From Nonomuraea roseoviolacea subsp. carminata (lineage in GTDB: Bacteria > Actinomycetota > Actinomycetes > Streptosporangiales > Streptosporangiaceae), in NCBI RefSeq assembly GCF_024172185.1, contig NZ_JAMZEC010000001.1, positions 2,232,001 to 2,296,000 of the forward strand: DNA of 64,000 bases, in the 5' to 3' direction. The notes under the pieces are model-generated. The model was given only the letters and a program-made list of their open reading frames with translations, was not told where the DNA came from and did no database searches. Positions 37,501 through 45,099 of this stretch are shown piece by piece; position 1 is the stretch's first letter, and every line of letters starts with the position of its first letter. A program made the position numbers and the translations under genes.

Positions 37501-38014
37501 GCCTCGCTCCGGCCGGTCCACGGTGCTGCTGACGGCCGCTCACTCGCTCATCGCGCACGGCACGCCGGTGGTCGCGATCGCGCCCAGACGCAGCCCGTTG
37601 CGCGACCTGCGGAGTGCGGTGGCGGTCCTGGACGGAAACGCCACCGATCTCCAGGAGCTGCTGGCCGCGCATGAGGAATACGTGGTGCTGGTGGACGACG
37701 CGGAGCTGATCAGCCCGGACAGCCCTCTGGGCATGGCGCTGGAGGAAGTGCTGCGGTCAGGACGCGACGGCGACCACGGGCTGATCATCGCGGGGTCCAC
37801 CGGTGATCTGACGCAGGCCTATCGGGGGTTCGTGGCGGAGACCCGTAAGTCGCGGACCGGAGTGCTGTTGTCGGTGCAGAGTCCGGCGGACGGGGATCTG
37901 TTGTCGGTGCGGCTTCCGCGTGGTGCTGTGGGGGGTCCGCCGGGGCGAGGGCTTCTCGTCACGATGGGCACCATGACCCCCATCCAGGCAGCCCTCCCGG
38001 AGGGCGATGGGTGA
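31526..38014 (+). CDS. EssC/EccC-like FtsK ATPase, FHA-like domain, long insertion
   Basis: A 2162-aa membrane ATPase. Order: an N-terminal ubiquitin-like stretch; a Pro/Arg-rich segment; an FHA-like domain near 145-210 (VHVIGSDPMCALTV, lacking the usual Ser/His pair); two TM helices (about 323-365); FtsK domain 1 with Walker A GTTGAGKSE near 760 and LVLIIDEFAAL; then a low-complexity insertion of about 650 residues (970-1640) with tandem repeats; FtsK domain 2 (GSARTGRST near 1680) and domain 3 (GPPRSGRST near 1990). Domains 2 and 3 have Arg for the Walker lysine. FHA before TM and FtsK recalls EssC of Firmicutes; typical EccC is about 1300 aa. It is divergent from the Tad operon. It probably energises protein export; the partner system is not certain. 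Confidence 0.85.
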   Translation: MRIMLTVLGERGDRDIVLDGDDGATVAAVSEALDQREPLTNVVRLPRSRSPYDPSADASPSWAAEPGGRRTERGARRADPGARGSVRGTQRPEPGGRNAAPGGTLWRDGRALDPRAPAMAVLRDGDKVTLDPRLAHATVIEEPGGVAEVRVVGGPAAGAVHRLGLGVHVIGSDPMCALTVADPLLAPEAVVLRVTPGAITAEPVRRAVPDAPALKLKGRWADEVAEMTARVAQRQAAEAASQSWQPPELDGRPLDGPADWPEHAVLTCGSSVFALTAIEPQDAHLAPRPEGGVAYNRPPRLRRSAGERAFERPAEPRRSEGMRLQLLAAFLPAVLGCTLAYVMHQWYFLLMALMTPVIMIGQWWSDRRHGRKQHRKALKEFHERLRAYERAVEQARARDEVTRRSDAPDPAEVLLTATGPRRRLWERRIHDPDALRLRVGLADLPADLDLTEEQGGPIDPPLCRAVPVALAMRRLGVAGITGPRDAATGLAAWLVGQAATLHSPRDLAIVVLSARGDGERRWGWVRWLPHCAPRAGEDCVALVGTDPESAARRVAELAALIDERQNTAIPELGKIPTGWDDLGGPERPVFSTYDDRPYDVLVLLDGAQALRVLPGMPQVLRQGPRAGVYTLAIDDDQRLLPEECATAAACGTDGYVRLRGGGLDVIGPVLADLVSPTWCDRLARALAPIRDVSRDDPAGNLPAAARLLDLLGLAMPTGRTVAARWRGRGSTRATIGIGPEGPFAVDLALDGPHGLIAGTTGAGKSELLQTLICSLAVVNRPDQLTFVLIDYKGGAAFKECVRLPHTVGMVSDLDGHLTQRALDSLAAELRRRERLFRDAGVNDIKDYTGDPLPRLVLIIDEFAALVAELPDFVDGLVAIARKGRSLGIHLILATQRPAGVVTAEIQANTSLRIALRVTEPMESSDVIEMPDAAHISKTTPGRCYVKSGTGAATAVQTARVGGRSPLPRSHAARPLLSAPLPEDDGSFLAPPRGSDDLLPAPSPGSDDLLSAPSPGSDDLLSAPPAGSDDFLPASPHAASDGTGRSDDSGTGAGRTDGGGSTGPGGFDPGRDTGGQPAPRHSRPRPDGHPYGPRPQPGNVANAPQAGRRSDGRHHAPYTHRSYDALPGEAPGLPAADENLTQRRGTADAAGRVMPHGSPTADSPADRRPHTMPPSTTRSGGSAPDPRGAAWGTSSADQTIGDARHGATPGMRDAHDTSPGWTRDTSLGWTSEDASPGGRAPEDMPTTAASDDLPDDPARAGGASPGLSGRGNHPPGDRFPGVTPLPRTDGLSVRGRAPEQGGMPGQRTAAGADGASAHGRAPGEEGVPAFRNAPGRGDVVARSNASGTDDTPERHSAPGMGGAPPRRGNAAGRDNAAGRDEVPGPRRAGHHEAEVPGPRQAGHREALNALGPADPRAPGGGSGPFEMGDEAPGSVRVVDVDWRSLGRPLPAPPEPPEESTVTDLSILADAIVEATRLIGVRRQPSPWLEPLPTHLVLDQVRAMTGHPQAYAGMGTPTGDPTAHQGRLERPGAHTGPTPQIGHVGMRPHPSDEPDVRTGPITQIDRSGTHRHPVEHPEAYAGPPARSDSTGPRRGPNGDPEAHTDRDRQTSAMGTHRGPAEHPDMYIEPDSRIGHMGMRAGWGSSGFVEVEPIAFGVIDRPWAQDRRPLALDLRHGGHLLIAGSARTGRSTALRTVAGAIAAQASPADVHVHAIDCGSGALLPLVAMPHCGAVVTRDQLDRVERLLGRLRAEVGRRQQLLAEAGHASLAEYRAAGHRLPWLVFMLDRWEGYVAAFESYDYGRLIDAVLQLLREGPAVGLRAVVTGDRSCLMGQVSTVFDDRLILRLADPADYGLAGLPLKGLPSSMPPGRALSIGEHGVVESQIALLTADPSGPAQVGALQDLARSASGDGRGRDVVTAKPGGAGRGAWLWEGEPPLRVDALPMRITAGEAEALAPGFSRPSPLWALVGAGGDALAPLGIDLYAQGPGAVIAGPPRSGRSTVLLTAAHSLIAHGTPVVAIAPRRSPLRDLRSAVAVLDGNATDLQELLAAHEEYVVLVDDAELISPDSPLGMALEEVLRSGRDGDHGLIIAGSTGDLTQAYRGFVAETRKSRTGVLLSVQSPADGDLLSVRLPRGAVGGPPGRGLLVTMGTMTPIQAALPEGDG
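34508..34639 (+). repeat. 33-bp tandem repeat in EssC-like insertion
   Basis: Units start at 34508, 34541, 34574 and 34607 with GACGACTTGCTC cores; the encoded unit is DDLLSAPSPGS. The period is 11 codons, in frame, within the low-complexity insertion. Confidence 0.88.
35664..35741 (+). repeat. 39-bp direct repeat in EssC-like insertion
   Basis: Two nearly identical units with GAGGTGCCAGGGCCACGCC cores encode EVPGPRRAGHHEA-type peptide. More diverged repeats lie on both sides (35380-36420). Confidence 0.75.
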
Positions 38015-38086
38015 GGCAGGGCATCCCAGGTCGGTACGGCGCCCTCCCGTCTGCTGCGGGGGCAGCATGGGCGGTGGGATTCGACG

Positions 38087-39424
38087 TCATCGCAGGGGTG
38101 GGCGGTGGGCCCAGGTGGCCCAGCGCCATAGCCATTCCAGGGGGCCTTGGCGGTATCTGCGTAGCCAGAGTGTGGACCACAGCCATTGGACCGTGAGGAT
38201 GCCGGCGGCGATCGACACAACCCTTGCCGAGGTCCAGCCGTCAGCCGAGCCGCCGAGGAGACGGGCGGTCACCAGGACGAGGAGCGTGGCGGTCAGGTAG
38301 TTGGTCAGCGCCATGCGGCCCAGCGGTGCGAAGACCCTCTGGAGCAACGGCCGGAGCGGGGTTTTGAGCAGGAGCAGTACGCCGCACACGTACGCGCCGG
38401 CCGTCAGCAGTCCGGCGATGCCGAACCAGGGGTTGAAATGCGTGTCGTCGGCCGAGGTTTCCGTCTGCAGCCAGGCGGCGGGCACCGCTCCGGCCACGAA
38501 ACCCAGGAAAAGCGCGGCCGGCCCCCACGTGGCACGCTCGATCCTGCCGATCACGCAGTACCGGGTCAGCGCCGAGCCCAGCAGGAACAGTCCGGGCACC
38601 TCCGGCACGCCGTTGTTGCCGAGGATCGGGGGCAACGCGATGAGGACGGCGGCGAGCCCCGCGACGGCCCAGCGCGGTAGCCAGGTCGAGGGCAGGAGCA
38701 CCACCAGGCCGACGACGGCGTAGATGGTCAGGATGTCGCCCCGCCACAGCAGGAACATGTGGACCAGGCCGATGGCGAGCAGCGCCAGGAGGCGGCGCAG
38801 CAGGAGCACCCGCGGGCGCGGGACTGTTCGGCTCGCGGAGTCGAGCAGCAGGGAGAAGCCGACACCGAACAGGAGAGAGAAGATCGGGAAGAAGCGTTGG
38901 TCGACGAACAGACCCGGCCATTCTTCGCCGCCTGGTCCCTTCGTCGCCGCGGCCTGCGTGACCGATACGGCGTCGATCATGTGGGCGATCGGCTTGACGT
39001 TGGCCATGAGGATTCCGCACAAGGCGAACCCGCGGATGACGTCGAGTGCGGCGATGCGAGGGCGGGGCGGTGCTGGTGCGGGGTTGGGAGAGTGGCCAGG
39101 TGTCGGGGTGGCCGCGCGAGGGTGATCGGGTCGCGGGGTGGTGGCCTGAGGGTGCGACGGTGCCGGAGTGCCCGTCCCAGGGTGACCGGATCCCAGGGCG
39201 GTGGCCTGAGGGTGCGACGGTGCCGGAGTGCCCGTCCCAGGGTGACCGGATCCCAGGGCGGTGGTGCGAGGGTGCGACGGTGCCGGGGTGGCCGTCCCAG
39301 GGTGACCGGGCGCTGATCCGGGATTGGGCGAGTGGGTGGGTGAGGGGGAGGTGGCGCCGTCGGGTTCCGGTGAGAGGGGCCGAGGGGGAGGTTGCTGTGC
39401 TGAAGGGAACTCTTCGTGGGGCAT
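38087..39424 (-). CDS. DUF418 membrane protein with repeat-rich N-terminus
   Basis: A 445-aa protein. Residues 1-110 are Pro/His/Thr/Ala-rich with 20-residue repeats ([20 protein letters not shown]). The rest has about ten TM helices with the DUF418 pattern: [30 protein letters not shown], and the C-terminal [11 protein letters not shown] segment. DUF418 proteins are of unknown function, often near acyltransferase or export genes. An AGGAT ribosome-binding site sits inside a small hairpin. It is downstream of the TetR gene on the same strand. Confidence 0.82.
   Translation of the reverse strand: MPHEEFPSAQQPPPRPLSPEPDGATSPSPTHSPNPGSAPGHPGTATPAPSHPRTTALGSGHPGTGTPAPSHPQATALGSGHPGTGTPAPSHPQATTPRPDHPRAATPTPGHSPNPAPAPPRPRIAALDVIRGFALCGILMANVKPIAHMIDAVSVTQAAATKGPGGEEWPGLFVDQRFFPIFSLLFGVGFSLLLDSASRTVPRPRVLLLRRLLALLAIGLVHMFLLWRGDILTIYAVVGLVVLLPSTWLPRWAVAGLAAVLIALPPILGNNGVPEVPGLFLLGSALTRYCVIGRIERATWGPAALFLGFVAGAVPAAWLQTETSADDTHFNPWFGIAGLLTAGAYVCGVLLLLKTPLRPLLQRVFAPLGRMALTNYLTATLLVLVTARLLGGSADGWTSARVVSIAAGILTVQWLWSTLWLRRYRQGPLEWLWRWATWAHRPPLR
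39121..39300. repeat. 60-bp tandem repeat, three copies
   Basis: Three units of exactly 60 bp (39121, 39181, 39241), each starting GGTGA and ending CCGTCCCAG, nearly identical. They encode the 20-residue repeats of the DUF418 protein N-terminus; decayed copies extend on both sides. Confidence 0.95.
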
Positions 39425-39429
39425 GAGGA

Positions 39430-39446
39430 CACATCCTGCGGATGTG
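39430..39446 (-). promoter_or_regulatory. Hairpin over DUF418 ribosome-binding site
   Basis: CACATCC (39430-39436) and GGATGTG (39440-39446) pair perfectly with a 3-nt loop. On the mRNA of the DUF418 gene the AGGA of the ribosome-binding site is partly inside this stem, 6-10 nt before the start, so it could lower translation. It is short and may be fortuitous. Confidence 0.35.
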
Positions 39447-39510
39447 GGCTCGGGAGCGGCACGGGTCGAAAGCAGGGTTCGCGGCGAGGAACACCGTACT
39501 TTCGGCTGGT

Positions 39511-40362
39511 TCAGGGACGCTCCGCCGCTGTCCCGCTGGTGTGGTCGAGGAGGACGGCGATGCCGTCGAGCATGCGGTGCAGTCCGAACTCGAAGATGTT
39601 GTCCGGTTCGGCCGCCTCGAACGCCTCCGGTCCGAATTCCGACACCATGGGCAGTCGCGCCTCCCGTATGGAGCGGTCGAAGCTCTCGCGACGGGCCGCC
39701 GTCCACTGTTCGCGGGTGTGGCGGCTTCTGCGGGCCGCCTGCGTTTCGTAGGCGAGCGGCGCGGCGGCGCTCTGCAGGTAGGTGCCGATCATGATGGCGA
39801 TCTTGGTCAGCGTGGCGAAGTCCAGGTCGTGGCCGGCCAGGGCGCGCATGCGCCAGTCGGTGTACGCCATGAGGTGCGGGGCGTTGGGCGGCCGGGTGGT
39901 GGCGACGACGAGCTGCGACAGCCAGGGGTGTCGCCGGTGCAGCGCCCATTCCTGGCGCGCGGACAGCTCCAGCTTGGCGCGCCATCCGTCGGGCCCGGGC
40001 TCGGGCAGAGGGTGGTCGGCGAAGACCGTGTCCACCATGAGGTCGTTGAGCTCCTCCCGGCCGGCCACGTACCGGTAGAGCGACATCACGCCCACCCCGA
40101 GGTCGGCGGCGATGCGCCGCATCGAGACGGCGGCGACGCCCTCGCGGTGGGCGCAGGCGAGCGCTGCCCGGACGATGACGTCCCGGTCCAGGACGGCGTC
40201 GGCATTGGCGGGGGGCTGCCGGCGGGCCTCGACCGTGGCCGGGCGTTCGGCCATCCGGGCCCGATAGGCCCGCGTCCGGCAGGCGCGCGAGCAGTAGCGC
40301 CGGGGTCGCCCGCGCTCGGCGGGCCGCAGGGCCCTCCCGCACATCTCACACGTCGTCGACAT
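39511..40362 (-). CDS. TetR-family regulator with N-terminal zinc-ribbon-like motif
   Basis: A 283-aa repressor. Residues 5-30 hold CEMCG and RYCSRACR, a Cys4 arrangement like a small treble-clef or zinc ribbon. The TetR HTH follows (about 58-105: [39 protein letters not shown]) and then a TetR_C ligand domain. ATG 40362 is preceded by GAGG. It faces the ABC exporter genes across a region with a perfect inverted repeat and a TATAAT box, so it probably represses them and itself. Confidence 0.88.
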   Translation of the reverse strand: MSTTCEMCGRALRPAERGRPRRYCSRACRTRAYRARMAERPATVEARRQPPANADAVLDRDVIVRAALACAHREGVAAVSMRRIAADLGVGVMSLYRYVAGREELNDLMVDTVFADHPLPEPGPDGWRAKLELSARQEWALHRRHPWLSQLVVATTRPPNAPHLMAYTDWRMRALAGHDLDFATLTKIAIMIGTYLQSAAAPLAYETQAARRSRHTREQWTAARRESFDRSIREARLPMVSEFGPEAFEAAEPDNIFEFGLHRMLDGIAVLLDHTSGTAAERP

Positions 40363-40382
40363 GATCACCTCAGTCTCCATCA

Positions 40383-40620
40383 CGCGGCGCCTTCCGCCGC
40401 ACCCCACTCGCCACCGCACGGCGCCACCTTCCGCCGCACCGCGCTCTCCATCCGACGATGTCCTCCGCCGCACCGCGCTCGCCACCCGACGATGTCCTCC
40501 GCCGCACCGCGCTCGCCACCCGACGATGTCCTCCGCCGCACCGCGCTCTCCACCCGACGATGTCCTCCGCCGCACCCCGCTCCCGACCTGACGGTGCCCT
40601 CCGCCGCACCCCTCCTCAGC
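40383..40620. repeat. 34-bp tandem repeat, six to seven copies
   Basis: Clear units begin at 40453, 40487, 40521 and 40555 (CGACGATGTCCTCCGCCGCA), with decayed copies at about 40385, 40418 and 40589. The array lies in the TetR leader, between its promoter and start codon. There are no spacers, so it is not a CRISPR array. The unit is not a multiple of three. Confidence 0.9.
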
Positions 40621-40689
40621 GCAGGCGACCCTTCGACGCACGGTGATTTCCGTCGCAGGCCGCTCCTCCAGTACATCGTCCCAGCTCGT

Positions 40690-40749
40690 ATTTCGTCACA
40701 GCGCATAATCGTGACGAAATTATAGTTCATCCCTTTTCAAATGCGTCAA
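40690..40749. promoter_or_regulatory. TetR operator and divergent promoter
   Basis: ATTTCGTCAC (40690-40699) and GTGACGAAAT (40711-40720) form a perfect 10-bp inverted repeat with an 11-bp spacer, a standard TetR operator shape. Overlapping it on the minus strand is TATAAT (40724-40719) with TTGACG (40749-40744) 19 nt upstream, a good promoter for tetR. On the plus strand TATAGT (40721-40726) is a possible -10 for the ABC genes. Bound repressor would block both. Confidence 0.7.
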
Positions 40750-40773
40750 TCGCGAATGCAGTACGGTGTATTT

Positions 40774-41715
40774 ATGACTCGTGCAGCGTACGCACAACAA
40801 GTGACGAACAAGACCACCCACGCCCTGGAGCTCCACGACGTGACGAAACGTCACGGCGCCGGCGACACGGCCGTGACCGCGCTGGACCGGGTGTCGCTGT
40901 CGATCCCGCACGGCACCTTCACCGCCGTCATGGGACCGTCGGGATCGGGGAAGAGCACCCTGCTCCACTGCGCGGCCGGGCTCGACCGGCCCGACTCCGG
41001 GTCCGTGGTCCTCGACGGTTACGAGCTGACCGACGCCGACGAGACGGCGCTGACCCGCTTGCGGCGCGAGCGCATGGGGTTCGTCTTCCAGTCGTTCAAC
41101 CTGGTGCCTACTTTGACGGTTGCGCAGAACGTGGCCCTGCCCTTGGAGTTCGCCGGCCGCCGGGTCGACGAGCGGGAGGTGCGGGGGCTGCTGTCGCGGC
41201 TCGGGCTCGGCGACCGGCTCGACCACCGGCCCGCCGAGCTGTCCGGGGGGCAGCAGCAGCGGGTGGCCATCGCGCGCGCCATGCTGTCCCGGCCGGCCGT
41301 GGTGTTCGCCGACGAGCCCACCGGAGCGCTCGACACCCAGGCCGCGCGGGACGTGCTCCACATCCTGCGCGAGGCGGTCGACGCGAGCGGGCAGACGATC
41401 GTGATGGTGACGCACGACCCGGTCGCCGGCGCCTACGCCGACGCGGTCGTGTTCTTCAGCGACGGCCGCATCGTGGACAGCATGACCCGGCCCGACCCCG
41501 CCTCGGTGGCGGCGCGCATGGCCCGCCTGTCCGCGCCCGTGCGGCCAAGCGGGCACGCCCCGCCCTCGGCCGTGCGGCCAAGCGGGCACGTCCCGTCCTC
41601 GGCCGTACGGCAGAGCGGGCAGGCCCCGTCGTCGTCCGTACGGACGAGCGGGCACGCCCCCTCCGCGCCCGCCCCGCAGAACGGGCGCGCCCGGCACGGG
41701 GGTGACGGCCGATGA
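40774..41715 (+). CDS. ABC transporter ATP-binding protein (MacB/LolD-like)
   Basis: A 313-aa ATPase: Walker [10 protein letters not shown]-loop [14 protein letters not shown], signature LSGGQQQR, Walker [14 protein letters not shown], and the H-loop MVTHD. The C-terminal 70 residues are a tail of four 11-residue repeats ([11 protein letters not shown] type). Start choice is uncertain: ATG 40774, GTG 40801 and ATG 40741 are in frame and none has a good ribosome-binding site. It overlaps the FtsX-like permease by 4 nt. The pair is probably an exporter under TetR control. Confidence 0.92.
   Translation: MTRAAYAQQVTNKTTHALELHDVTKRHGAGDTAVTALDRVSLSIPHGTFTAVMGPSGSGKSTLLHCAAGLDRPDSGSVVLDGYELTDADETALTRLRRERMGFVFQSFNLVPTLTVAQNVALPLEFAGRRVDEREVRGLLSRLGLGDRLDHRPAELSGGQQQRVAIARAMLSRPAVVFADEPTGALDTQAARDVLHILREAVDASGQTIVMVTHDPVAGAYADAVVFFSDGRIVDSMTRPDPASVAARMARLSAPVRPSGHAPPSAVRPSGHVPSSAVRQSGQAPSSSVRTSGHAPSAPAPQNGRARHGGDGR
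41539..41670 (+). repeat. 33-bp tandem repeat in ABC ATPase tail
   Basis: Units start at 41539, 41572, 41605 and 41638 (GTGCGGCCAAGCGGGCACG-type). They are in frame and encode 11-residue repeats at the C-terminus. Confidence 0.88.
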
Positions 41716-43046
41716 GGTGGCGGCTGGCCTGGGCCACGGTACGCGCGCATCGCACCTCCTCGCTCGCCTCGGCCGCCGTCATGGCGGCCGGCACCGCCCT
41801 GCTCACCGCGTTCGCGAGCCTGCTGGAGACCGGCCTGGCGACCGGCCGGGACAGCGGGTTCCTCATCATGCTGCCGGCGATCCTGGGCGGCTGGACGGTG
41901 GCGATCGTGGCGTTCGGGGTGGTCTCCACCGTGTCGCTGACGATCCAGCATCGCGAGCAGGAGCTGGCGTTGCTGCGGTCGATCGCGGCGAGCCCCCGGC
42001 AGATCCGGCAGAACGTGGTCGTGGAGACGCTCATCACGGCCGTGCCGGCGGCCGTGGCGGGCCTGCTGCCCGGGTTCGGGCTGGGGGCCGTCGTCCTCGG
42101 CCGGCTGGTGGGCAGCGGGCTGGTGGGCCCCGGGACGCGCCTGGCGACGGGCTGGCTGTGCGTGGTGACGGGCACGGGCGCCTCCCTGCTGGCGGCGCTC
42201 GCGGGGGCGCTGATCTCCAGCCGGCGCGCCGCCTCGATCCCGCCCGTGCGGGCGCTGGCCGCGGCGGCTCCCACCGAATCCGGCCGGGCGCTGGCCAGGG
42301 GCCGGGTGGTGGCCGGGATCGTCCTGCTCGCGACCGGGCTGAGCCTGTCGGCGGGGACGCTGTTCATGGACGACGGGCCGCTGCTGTCGAGCACCGCGGG
42401 CCCGGCGGGAGTCGCGGTCGCGGTCGGGCTGGCGCTGCTCAGCCCGGCGGCGCTGCGGCCGGTCCGCCGGTTGTCGGACGCCCGGCTCGGGGCGACCGCG
42501 CGGCTGGCCGCGCGCAACGTCCATGCCCGCGCCAAACAGAGCGGCAGCGTGGCCTCCCCACTGATCCTCCTCGTCGGCATCGCCGGCGGAACCCTGTACA
42601 TGCAGACCACCGAGGACAGCGTCCCCCACGCCGCCGGGGACGTGAGCCCGCAGCTCGCCTCGGTGAACTACCTGGTCGTCGCCATGATCATCGCCTTCTC
42701 GGCGATCGTGGTGGTGAACACGCTGATCGCGGCCACCCGGCGGCGCGGCCGCGAGTTCGGGCTGCTGCGGCTGTCGGCCGCCACCCGTGGGCAGGTGCTG
42801 GCCATGGTCGCGGTCGAGGCGGCGATGACGGCGGCGCCGGCCGTCGTGCTCGGCACGGCCGCCGCCGCGGCGACCACCGTCCCCTACAGCCTGGTCAAGA
42901 CCGGCTCCCCGCTCCCCTCCGGGCCGCCCTGGATGTACGCCGTCATCGTCGCGGGAGCGTTGCTGCTCGTCATGGTGGCGGTGATCCCGACCGCCGTGGC
43001 GGCGCTGCGCACCCGGCCGGTCGACGCCCTGACCGCGGCTGCTTGA
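41712..43046 (+). CDS. FtsX-like ABC transporter permease
   Basis: A 444-aa permease with the FtsX/MacB layout duplicated: each half has three to four TM helices with a soluble segment, e.g. SLTIQHREQELALLRSIAAS and NTLIAATRRRGREFGLLRLS, the cytoplasmic coupling helices. ATG 41712 overlaps the ATPase stop. Substrates of this class include peptides, lipids and antibiotics. Confidence 0.9.
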   Translation: MRWRLAWATVRAHRTSSLASAAVMAAGTALLTAFASLLETGLATGRDSGFLIMLPAILGGWTVAIVAFGVVSTVSLTIQHREQELALLRSIAASPRQIRQNVVVETLITAVPAAVAGLLPGFGLGAVVLGRLVGSGLVGPGTRLATGWLCVVTGTGASLLAALAGALISSRRAASIPPVRALAAAAPTESGRALARGRVVAGIVLLATGLSLSAGTLFMDDGPLLSSTAGPAGVAVAVGLALLSPAALRPVRRLSDARLGATARLAARNVHARAKQSGSVASPLILLVGIAGGTLYMQTTEDSVPHAAGDVSPQLASVNYLVVAMIIAFSAIVVVNTLIAATRRRGREFGLLRLSAATRGQVLAMVAVEAAMTAAPAVVLGTAAAAATTVPYSLVKTGSPLPSGPPWMYAVIVAGALLLVMVAVIPTAVAALRTRPVDALTAAA

Positions 43047-43097
43047 GCACGCCACCGGAGGCAGCCGAGCCGATCACCCATGGAGGAAACGGAAGAA

Positions 43098-43127
43098 GGC
43101 GTGGGGACGGTCCGCAGTCCCCACGCC
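43098..43127. terminator. 11-bp perfect hairpin between convergent operons
   Basis: GGCGTGGGGAC (43098-43108) pairs with 43117-43127 across an 8-nt loop, 51 bp after the permease stop and 12 bp before the end of the opposing WXG gene. It suits a bidirectional terminator. Confidence 0.8.
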
Positions 43128-43138
43128 GGGCCCCTGGG

Positions 43139-44572
43139 CTACGCCAGGGTGCTGTCGACCGCCCCGTCGTAGGCTCCGCCCGTCCAGTTGTCGTCGTCGA
43201 TGTTGATCCAGTACTCGCTCTGCCGGTCCGTGCCCTGCTCGCCTCCGCCACCGCCCATGTGCGGGGCGATGGGGACGCCCGACGACATGCCCGTCGCGCT
43301 GGAACCCCGGGCGGAGAGCTGCTGGGCGTTGCCGGCCATCGAGCCCTCGCCGCGGCCCGTCGTGGAGACGCCGTCCGCCGTCGAGCCTCCGTGGCTGTTG
43401 TACACGCCGTACGGGGTCGAGGTGCCGTTCGGGTTGGTGGTGCTGTGCGGGCTGGACGTGGTGGGCGAGGTGTAGTTGGTGGGGTTCCAGCCGGAGGTGG
43501 TGGCGTCGGGGACGGTGGGCCGGTGGTAGTCGGCGAGCTGCGTCGCCGTGGAGCCGCCCGGCATGGTGATGCCCTTGCTCGGGTCCGTGATGCCCTTGCT
43601 GGGGTCGGTCATGTGGGTTCCCGGCGTGCTGCCGCCCTGCGAGGGGTCCGTGACACCGCCGCCGGGCATGTTGACGCCGCCGGAGGTGTCGCTCCCGCCG
43701 CCGGGCATGTTGACGCCGCCCGTGCCGCCGGGACCGCCCGTGCCGTCACCCGACGTGGAACCGCCGGGACCGCCCGGCATGCCGGGGACCTTGACGTCGC
43801 CGGAGCCGCCGTCGCGCTTGCTCGGGTCGTCCCAGTTCGTGCCGCCCGTGCCGCCCGTGTCGTAGCCGTTGACGCCGCTGCCGGGGAAGTTCCCGCCGGT
43901 GTAATCGGTGGGCACGGCGTGGTTGTTCTTGAACGGGTTGTCGAAGTTGACGTCCTTGATCCCGTCGGCGCCCGGCGGCGTCGGGTCCTTGATGTCAGGC
44001 AGGTCCTTCTGGACGAAGTCCGGGAAGCGGGCGTACGCCTCGTACAGGTCCTTGTTGAAGGCGGCGAGGTGCTTGCCGGCCAGCTCGTCCTGCGAGCCGC
44101 CCTCCCACCCCTTGTCGATCGTGCGGTACACACCGCCGACGGAGTCGTCCCAGCTGCCCATGTCGCCGACCGGGTTGCTCCAGGTAGCGGTCCCGTTCTC
44201 GACGAAGTCCTTGTGCTCGCGGACGCGGTCGGCGAGGGTCTGCATCGGCTTGGCCATGCCCTCCATGCCGCCGGAGAGGTTCACGATGGTGTCGTGGAGC
44301 TGGCGCAGCGCCTTCTGCGCGTCCACGGACGCCTTGCCCTTCCAGATCCTGGCCAGCTCGGCGCTGACCTCGTCGATCACGTCCAGTGTCTGCGTCAGCC
44401 GCTCCGCGGCGTCGCTGTACGCGGTGGCGGCGCCCTGGAAGTCCTCGGTCATGAGCGACGAGATGAAGTTCTTGACCTCGGCGACGCTCCTGCCGTCGTC
44501 GTCGACGCTGAAGTTGTCGCACTGGGTCTTGATCCAGTGGGTCGCCTTGGGGCTCTTCGTGGGGTCAGCCAT
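43139..44572 (-). CDS. Large WXG100-like T7SS substrate, Gly/Pro/Ser-rich
   Basis: A 477-aa probable ESX substrate. Residues about 35-130 form a helical bundle with the WXG turn in ARIWKGKASVDAQ. From about 200 the chain is Gly/Pro/Thr/Ser/Asn-rich and disordered, with GGVNMPGGG and DPSKGIT repeats. The C-terminus, GVPIAPHMGGGGG then YWINIDDDNW, is similar in pattern to two other large substrates here. There is no signal peptide. Its start is 6 nt after the stop of a small WXG100-like gene, a likely partner. Confidence 0.75.
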   Translation of the reverse strand: MADPTKSPKATHWIKTQCDNFSVDDDGRSVAEVKNFISSLMTEDFQGAATAYSDAAERLTQTLDVIDEVSAELARIWKGKASVDAQKALRQLHDTIVNLSGGMEGMAKPMQTLADRVREHKDFVENGTATWSNPVGDMGSWDDSVGGVYRTIDKGWEGGSQDELAGKHLAAFNKDLYEAYARFPDFVQKDLPDIKDPTPPGADGIKDVNFDNPFKNNHAVPTDYTGGNFPGSGVNGYDTGGTGGTNWDDPSKRDGGSGDVKVPGMPGGPGGSTSGDGTGGPGGTGGVNMPGGGSDTSGGVNMPGGGVTDPSQGGSTPGTHMTDPSKGITDPSKGITMPGGSTATQLADYHRPTVPDATTSGWNPTNYTSPTTSSPHSTTNPNGTSTPYGVYNSHGGSTADGVSTTGRGEGSMAGNAQQLSARGSSATGMSSGVPIAPHMGGGGGEQGTDRQSEYWINIDDDNWTGGAYDGAVDSTLA

Positions 44573-44578
44573 GTGCGA

Positions 44579-44971
44579 TCACGCGTTCCATGAGCTCAGG
44601 TCGTTGGCCTTGTCGTAGATCCCGCCGCCGACCTTGATGAGGTCGATGGCGATGCGGAGCTTCTCGTTGACCTGCCCGTAGATGTCGGTGAGCTGCTCCT
44701 GGCCCCTCTGCGCCGTCTCGACGAACACCTTGCCGCCGTCCCAGCGCTTGATCCCCTGGACCTGCGAGCGCAGGTTCTCCAGGCTGGCCTTGGCCTGCAC
44801 GTCCTGCACGCCGCCGTGCTTCATGCCGGTCAGTGCGGTGAGTTCGGCGGTGAGCTGGTCGGCGAGTTCCTGGAACTTCTTCTTGGGATCCTCGGGATGC
44901 TCGAGAAGCTCGTGATCGGCATCAAGTCCGGGCCACTTCTGGCCGCAATGCCGGTGATCCCTTGCAGGCAC
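44579..44971 (-). CDS. Small WXG100-like protein
   Basis: A 130-aa, mostly helical protein with the W-D-G turn (IKRWDGGKVFVETA) between two long helices, as in ESAT-6/WXG100 proteins. GTG 44971 is preceded by GGGGAGGG. It is the partner candidate of the large substrate directly downstream, and it is divergent from eccB. Confidence 0.7.
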   Translation of the reverse strand: MPARDHRHCGQKWPGLDADHELLEHPEDPKKKFQELADQLTAELTALTGMKHGGVQDVQAKASLENLRSQVQGIKRWDGGKVFVETAQRGQEQLTDIYGQVNEKLRIAIDLIKVGGGIYDKANDLSSWNA

Positions 44972-45099
44972 GACACCCTCCCCAATGGCTCTTGATCCGC
45001 AACTTTACTCGCATGGCTATCGTGCCGTACAGAAGTTGACATATCCCCCATGCCGCTCAGCCGTAACATTACGCGGGAGCCGGACCGGAACGGAGTGGC
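44972..45099. promoter_or_regulatory. Divergent region upstream of eccB
   Basis: The 128-bp gap is AT-richer than its flanks. TTGACA (45036-45041) is a perfect -35 on the plus strand, but no -10 lies at normal spacing (TAACAT at 45064 is too far). GGAG precedes the eccB ATG. Confidence 0.4.

Noticed and set aside
38015-38086. Terminator between the EssC-like gene and DUF418 gene
   Set aside because: Only an imperfect stem with wobble pairs could be drawn, so no call was made.
40453-40588. Possible CRISPR array
   Set aside because: The 34-bp units are directly adjacent with no spacers, and no cas genes are present.
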